Shown piece after piece: positions 59,581 to 64,000 of a DNA stretch of 64,000 nt (position 1 is the first letter of the stretch; every line of letters begins with the position of its first letter). Both the position numbers and the translations under genes were made by a program. The notes under the pieces are model-generated. The model made no database searches, had not been told where the DNA came from, and saw only the letters and a program-made list of their open reading frames with translations. This stretch comes from Microbacterium sp. Root180 (lineage in GTDB: Bacteria; Actinomycetota; Actinomycetes; Actinomycetales; Microbacteriaceae), in assembly GCF_001428485.1 (NCBI RefSeq), contig NZ_LMHS01000003.1:1509494-1573493 (forward strand). The letters run 5' to 3'.

Positions 59581-61398
59581 GTGCGTCGTTCTGTGTCACT
59601 GCTCCTGTGTGGAGCCTTCGCCGCAACCGCGCTGACGGCCGTCGGCGCCGGAACGGCGGCGACCGCATCCAGCTCGGTACCGGCGTCTCGTTCCCACAGC
59701 TCCGTGCCCGACGACCGCCTCACAGGCTCGGGCGCGGTGACCCGCTCGGTACTCACGGCGGACCAGCTCACCGCGGACCTCGCGCCGGCGGCGACCGTCT
59801 CCAACGATGCGTTCGCCCTCCCGGAGCAGGCTGCGAGACCGCACCACACCTTCGAGGGCACCCTCACCTTGGACGGCGTCGCCACCGCCGGAGACTTCAC
59901 AGCCGTCCGAGGTGGCACCCCCGCGCCAGCCCGCAGGCACCTGCCGCCGTTCTCCGTTCAGCTGGTTCAGAACGGCAGCCACCTCGTGCCCGTCGCCCGC
60001 GGCGTGCAGTACACAGGCAGCCCCTACTGGAACCTCGCGGTCGGAGCCGGCCGCGCCTGGAGCGAGAAGGGCGATCGCGGTCAGACACGCGCTGCCCTCC
60101 CGTTCGCGCTGATCCAACGCAACGCGAACTGCGTACACAACGGCGTCCTCACGTTCCTCTTCAAGAACAAGAAGATCTCGAACGTTCGGTACCAGATCAC
60201 GAGCGAGACCTGCCAGTACTTCCAGTTCGACATGTGGGGCCAGGTGAGCGCGACGTACACGCCCGGCGGCATCGCAGGGGCGCGAGACATCCGAAATGCC
60301 TACGCGGCTGAGGTCGCCGACCGTCTGCCGACCAAGCCGATCTCAGCTCTCGCCGCCGATCACCCTGACGCGGGCATCGACCTGTCCGCGTTCGGCCGCG
60401 GGATCACACCCGGTGCGCTCAGCACCCAGGGGTTCCTTTACGACGGTGTGAACTACGTCGGCAACTGCCCCACTCGGCAAGGCGACTACCCCTTCTGCGG
60501 GCAGATGCTGCTGCCCTCGTACTCCACGGCAAAATCCGCGTTCGGCGGAGTGGCACTCCTGCGTCTGGCCCAGAAGTACGGTCCCGGGGTCGCCGACGAA
60601 CTGGTGCGGGATCATGTCGCGGAGGCATCCGGTTCGTCCTGGAACGATGTCACGATCGATCACGCTCTCGATATGGCGACCGGCAACTACGCCTCGGCCG
60701 CCTACCAGGCGGACGAGGGCGGCCCGACGATGTCCGCATTCCTCGGCGCCGAGTCGTATGCCGACAAGATGACCGCGGCGCTCTCGTTCCCCCATCGAGC
60801 TGCCCCTGGCACCGTCTGGATCTACCACACCTCGGATACCTTCTTGGCGACGCGAGCGATGGACGACGTGCTCAAGGACCGCGCCGGGTCCGATGCCGAG
60901 ATCTTCGCGATGCTGCGCGACGAGGTGCTGAAGCCCGCGAAGGTGGGACCCGACTCACTCACCACGCTGCGCACCGGCAACAGTCCTACGGGGGCGCCCT
61001 GGGGAGGCTATGGCATGTTCTGGACGCAGGACGACATCGCGAAGGTCGCAAAGCTGCTCACCGTCGACGGCGGCGCGGCGGGCGGCAGCCAGGTCCTCCA
61101 CCCCGGGCTTCTCAACGCGACGCTGCAGAAGGACCCCGCCGATCGTGGCGTCACGACCACCGGCGCAATCCCGTTCCACTACAACAACGGTTTCTGGGCG
61201 CAGGACTTCAGCAGCGCAGACAACCCCGCATTCACGTCAACCTTCTCCGTGCCGTTCATGTCCGGATTCGGCGGGATAACGGTCGCGCTCATGCCGAACG
61301 GCTCGAGCTACTACGTCTTCGGCGACAACAACGAATTCGCCTGGCGCAGTGTGATTGCGGAGTCGAACAAGCTCGCCCCGATGAGCGGCGGCCACTAG
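59581..61398 (+). CDS. Secreted SxxK serine hydrolase 1 with unusual N-terminal domain
   Basis: A 605-residue exported protein. Signal peptide at 1-29 (ends near ATAS). A ~200-residue N-terminal beta-rich region (about 85-235) belongs to no family I recognise; it contains FEGTLTLDGVATAG, HLPPFSVQLVQNGSHLVPVARG and two cysteines (NANCVHNG, SETCQYF). The beta-lactamase-fold domain has nucleophile S315-T-A-K318 in LPSYSTAKSAFGG and Y415-H-T in IYHTSDTFLATRAMDD, as in NylB-like hydrolases. Two more cysteines (GNCPTRQGDYPFCGQ) flank the active-site helix. GTG start after AAAGGAGATTCC. Probably hydrolyses an extracellular amide or ester whose products enter through the adjacent importer. Confidence 0.85.
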   Translation: MRRSVSLLLCGAFAATALTAVGAGTAATASSSVPASRSHSSVPDDRLTGSGAVTRSVLTADQLTADLAPAATVSNDAFALPEQAARPHHTFEGTLTLDGVATAGDFTAVRGGTPAPARRHLPPFSVQLVQNGSHLVPVARGVQYTGSPYWNLAVGAGRAWSEKGDRGQTRAALPFALIQRNANCVHNGVLTFLFKNKKISNVRYQITSETCQYFQFDMWGQVSATYTPGGIAGARDIRNAYAAEVADRLPTKPISALAADHPDAGIDLSAFGRGITPGALSTQGFLYDGVNYVGNCPTRQGDYPFCGQMLLPSYSTAKSAFGGVALLRLAQKYGPGVADELVRDHVAEASGSSWNDVTIDHALDMATGNYASAAYQADEGGPTMSAFLGAESYADKMTAALSFPHRAAPGTVWIYHTSDTFLATRAMDDVLKDRAGSDAEIFAMLRDEVLKPAKVGPDSLTTLRTGNSPTGAPWGGYGMFWTQDDIAKVAKLLTVDGGAAGGSQVLHPGLLNATLQKDPADRGVTTTGAIPFHYNNGFWAQDFSSADNPAFTSTFSVPFMSGFGGITVALMPNGSSYYVFGDNNEFAWRSVIAESNKLAPMSGGH

Positions 61399-61417
61399 GT
61401 CGTGTCTCCCAATGGAC

Positions 61418-61457
61418 AGACGGGTCCGCTCGCCTTGAGCAGCGCGTGAGCCCGTCT
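61418..61457 (+). terminator. Stem-loop between the tandem hydrolase genes
   Basis: AGACGGG (61418-61424) pairs with CCCGTCT (61451-61457) 20 nt after the first hydrolase stop. Possible weak terminator in the 184-bp gap. Confidence 0.45.
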
Positions 61458-61582
61458 CCCACAAGCCGGATGAGGACTCGCCGTTCCACCCCGCTTGCCC
61501 CCGTGCGCAACGGCACGCAACCGACGCCGGACGCGCCACACTGACCCGAACACACCCATACGAACGGATCGAAGGAGATCTC

Positions 61583-63376
61583 GTGCGTCGTTTCCTCCCC
61601 CTCATTCTGTGCGGCGCCCTCGTAGCCACCGCGCTCACCGCCCTTGGTGCCGCACCTGCCTCAGCCGCTTCCTCGGTACCGGGCGACCCGCTTGCCGGGT
61701 CTGGCGCGGTGAGCCGCTCGGTGCTCACCGCGGCGCAGCTCGCATCGAGCTCGGCCCCGACCGCCACGTTGCCCAACGATGCGTTCGCGCTGCCGGCCGC
61801 CGCCGCGGCGCCCTCGCACCGCTTCGAGGGGACGCTCACCCTGAACGGCGTCGCGACCGCCGGCGGGTTCCGCAAGGTGAAGGACTCGGCGAACTACACC
61901 CGTGTCGAGGCCCGCAAGCACCTGCCGCCGTTCTCCGTACAGCTCGTGCAGAACGGGAGCCACCTCGTGCCCGTCGCCCGAGGGCTTCAGTTCACGGGGA
62001 GTCCGGTGTGGAATCTCGAGGTGGGAGCGGGCCGAGCGTGGAACGAGACCGCCGACGGGAGCCAGACCCGCGCGTCCCTGCCCTTTGCCCTTGTCGAGCG
62101 GAATGCGAACTGCGTACATAACGGCGTGCTCTCCTTCTTGTTCACCGCGACGACGGTCTCGCAGGTGCGGTACCAGGTGACGAGCGAGACCTGCGAGTAT
62201 TTCCAGTTCGATCTCTGGGGTCAGGTGGGAGCAACCTATGCGCTGGGCGGTATCGCGGATGCCGAGGGTGTCCGCAACGCCTACGCCGCCGAGGTGGCCG
62301 ACCGCCTCCCGACCAGGCCGATTGCGGCCCTCGCGACCGACCACCCCGGCGCGGGCGTGAACACCGGGGCATTCGGCTCGGGGATCACTCCCAGTGCGCT
62401 CAGCACCTTCGGGTTCGTCTACGACGGGGTGAACTACGTCGGCGGCTGCCCGACTCGCCAGGGTGCCTACCCGTTCTGCGGTCAGCTGCTGCTGCCCTCG
62501 TACTCGACGGCGAAATCGGCGTTCGGAGGCATGGCACTCATGCGACTCGCGCAGAAATACGGACCGGCCGTCGCGAACGAGTCCATCGCGGCGCATGTAC
62601 CTGAGGCGAGCGGAACCGCGTGGAGCGGGGTCACAGTCGGCAACGCTCTCGACATGGCCACCGGGAACTACAAGTCCGCCCTCTATGAGCGTGACGAGTC
62701 GAGCCGTACCATGCTCGACTTCTTCGACGCTGAGTCATACTCCGCGAAGATGCAGATAGCGCTCTCGTTCCCCCGCAAGACGACACCCGGCACCAGGTGG
62801 AACTATCACACCTCGGACACCTTCCTGGCGACACGGGCGATGGACGACGTGCTGAAGGACCGGGCGGGCCAAGGAGCCGACTTGTTCGGAATGCTGCGCG
62901 ACGAGGTGCTGAAGCCCGCCAAAGTCAGCCCGAACGCGCTGACCACCGTACGCACGGACAACTCTCCCACCGGCGTTCCGTTCGGGGGCTACGGTCTGTT
63001 CTGGACCCAGGACGACATCGCGAAGGTCGCGAAACTGCTTGTTGCCGATCATGGGGTGACCGGCGGGCAGCAGGTTCTCCACCCGGGCCTCCTGAACTCG
63101 AGTCTCCAACGCGACCCCGCCGACCGCGGGCTCACCACGAGCGGCACCACGCCGTTCAAGTACAACAACGGGTTCTGGGCCCTCGACTTCGATGCGAGCG
63201 ACGACCCCGCCTATGCAAACCCGTTCTGGGTACCCTTCATGTCGGGCTACGGCGGCATCACTGTCACGCTGATGCCCAACGGATCGAGCTACTACGTCTT
63301 CAGCGACAACAACGAGTTCGCGTGGGCGGCCACCGTGAAGGAGTCCAACAAGCTCGCCCCGATGGTTGGGGGTTAG
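61583..63376 (+). CDS. Secreted SxxK serine hydrolase 2 (paralog of 59581-61398)
   Basis: A 597-residue paralog with the same layout: signal peptide 1-29, N-terminal beta-rich region, S308-T-A-K311 and YHT in WNYHTSDTFLATRAMDD, and all four cysteines conserved. The two proteins are close through the catalytic domain; the main differences lie in the signal peptide and the linker around residues 40-110. Start GTG at 61583 after GAAGGAGATCTC, nearly the same leader as its neighbour. Tandem duplication in place. The downstream hairpin at 63462-63495 ends the transcript. Confidence 0.86.
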   Translation: MRRFLPLILCGALVATALTALGAAPASAASSVPGDPLAGSGAVSRSVLTAAQLASSSAPTATLPNDAFALPAAAAAPSHRFEGTLTLNGVATAGGFRKVKDSANYTRVEARKHLPPFSVQLVQNGSHLVPVARGLQFTGSPVWNLEVGAGRAWNETADGSQTRASLPFALVERNANCVHNGVLSFLFTATTVSQVRYQVTSETCEYFQFDLWGQVGATYALGGIADAEGVRNAYAAEVADRLPTRPIAALATDHPGAGVNTGAFGSGITPSALSTFGFVYDGVNYVGGCPTRQGAYPFCGQLLLPSYSTAKSAFGGMALMRLAQKYGPAVANESIAAHVPEASGTAWSGVTVGNALDMATGNYKSALYERDESSRTMLDFFDAESYSAKMQIALSFPRKTTPGTRWNYHTSDTFLATRAMDDVLKDRAGQGADLFGMLRDEVLKPAKVSPNALTTVRTDNSPTGVPFGGYGLFWTQDDIAKVAKLLVADHGVTGGQQVLHPGLLNSSLQRDPADRGLTTSGTTPFKYNNGFWALDFDASDDPAYANPFWVPFMSGYGGITVTLMPNGSSYYVFSDNNEFAWAATVKESNKLAPMVGG

Positions 63377-63461
63377 TGCGGCCCGGTCCTGGAAGCTCTC
63401 CGCCTTCGTGGGGAAGACCGTGCGGCGCGCCGCCACGGGGGACGATCGCCGAGGATAGGGA

Positions 63462-63495
63462 CGAACGCCGCGGTGCCTCAGCACCGCGGCGTTCG
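63462..63495. terminator. Bidirectional terminator
   Basis: A perfect 15-bp stem (63462-63476 with 63481-63495; CGAACGCCGCGGTGC on the left) closes a CTCA loop between the convergent hydrolase and ATP-grasp genes. Confidence 0.85.
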
Positions 63496-63525
63496 CGCTA
63501 CCCGGGAGCTTCGCGAGGCGGGCGG

Positions 63526-64000
63526 TTAGAACCGCATCGCGGCACGATAGCGCGGGAGCAGGCCCCGGCGGATGCCCGACACGGTGGGCTTGGACTGGTA
63601 CACGCCGCTGTTGTGGTTGCCCTCGATCACGACGGGGCGCTCGGGCGTGATCGCGATGTCCCACCCGATGTAGGGGAGGGCGGGAACGCGGCGGGAGAGA
63701 CGATCGACGAGAGCGAGCACCTCGTCGTACAGCGGTACCTGGAAGCCGGTGATCTCGACGCCCGTGATCGGATGCGTCGCGTAGGCGTGGGCCTCCTCGT
63801 CGGCGGCGGCGTGGAGCGCACGGCCGTCGTCGCCGAGCATCGTGTACATGCCGCCGCTGGAGAAGTTGTCGATGACTCCGCCGTTGCCGATCTTCAGCAC
63901 CGAGGCCAGGACGTGGACCTCGCCGTCGGGATCGAGATAGGTCACGACGCGCAGCGAGTTCACGCTGCCGGGGTACAGGCGGGCCATCTCGGGATGCTGC
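63526..64000 (-). CDS. C-terminal part of a sugar-transfer-associated ATP-grasp protein (runs off the right edge)
   Basis: The frame is open to the window edge, so at least 158 residues of a longer protein are seen. SVNSLRVVTYLDPDGEVHVLASVLKIGNGG, NFSSGGMYTM, the metal-binding YIGWDIAITPERPVVIEGNHNSGV (parts) and a final helix ending RYRAAMRF match the ATP-grasp domain associated with polysaccharide or cell-wall loci. WDIAIT..EGN carries the catalytic Asp/Glu/Asn set. Visible Met at 63987 is internal; the gene starts beyond 64000. Confidence 0.8.
   Translation of the reverse strand, partial: QHPEMARLYPGSVNSLRVVTYLDPDGEVHVLASVLKIGNGGVIDNFSSGGMYTMLGDDGRALHAAADEEAHAYATHPITGVEITGFQVPLYDEVLALVDRLSRRVPALPYIGWDIAITPERPVVIEGNHNSGVYQSKPTVSGIRRGLLPRYRAAMRF

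Overview
The window is a high-GC actinobacterial chromosome segment. Gene content and order fit a Microbacteriaceae genome close to Microbacterium: hpt-ftsH-folE-folP-folB-folK, then a DUF3180 protein, two PH-domain membrane proteins, a DUF2520 protein, panC and lysS, with clpC and radA further on. Nearly all codons end in G or C, start/stop overlaps of the ATGA type are frequent, and many genes carry a TAnnnT hexamer exactly 6 nt before the start codon, which points to leaderless mRNAs. No rRNA, CRISPR array, intact transposase or intact integrase is visible.

Layout. (1) 1-12036: housekeeping run for purine salvage, membrane proteolysis, the folate branch, membrane PH proteins, a strongly divergent PanC, a metallo-hydrolase and lysyl-tRNA synthetase. 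(2) 12042-21482: DUF4192 protein, cardiolipin synthase, lipoproteins, a DUF2975/HTH pair with a 21-codon ORF between them, clpC, an ArgA-like GNAT and small membrane proteins. (3) 21977-28951: an amine-utilisation cluster with an ethanolamine-permease-like transporter, a glutamine-synthetase-like gamma-glutamyl ligase, a gamma-glutamyl hydrolase, an aldehyde dehydrogenase, an SDR and a FadR-type regulator. Together they suggest ATP-driven gamma-glutamylation of an amino-alcohol, oxidation of the side chain and release of glutamate. (4) 29170-34177: radA, ldh, small lipoprotein and SRPBCC genes, and a class II glutamine amidotransferase. (5) tRNA-Ser(CGA) at 34334-34421. Its 3' end plus the next 24 bases recurs as a 46-bp perfect direct repeat at 50115-50160, which marks 34446-50114 as an integrated genomic island. 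(6) The island holds an amidase, a CocE-type hydrolase, a MaoC-like protein, a TetR regulator, an ADP-forming acyl-CoA synthetase, a five-gene oligopeptide-type ABC importer, a MOSC-flavin reductase-ferredoxin fusion and an HSL-type esterase. It looks like a self-contained import-and-degrade module for an amide, ester or N-oxygenated compound. Only possible integrase 3'-end remnants remain. (7) 50448-58417 (minus strand): a second ABC importer operon ending in a NylB-like serine hydrolase and glutamate dehydrogenase. It faces a LysR regulator and two tandem, exported SxxK serine hydrolases (59581-63376). (8) 63526-64000: the C-terminal part of an ATP-grasp protein that runs off the right edge.

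Intergenic spaces hold at least five hairpins with the same layout (outer arms, interruption, inner arms, loop) but unrelated sequences. One related copy is read into the 3' end of the gamma-glutamyl hydrolase gene. The strongest leads are the tRNA-Ser island with its self-sufficient MOSC reductase, a repeated candidate TetR operator inside the island, the double glutamine-to-arginine change in the PanC active site, and the hydrolase/importer/GDH locus. Nothing here was tested by database search or alignment software; family calls rest on motifs read from the translations.
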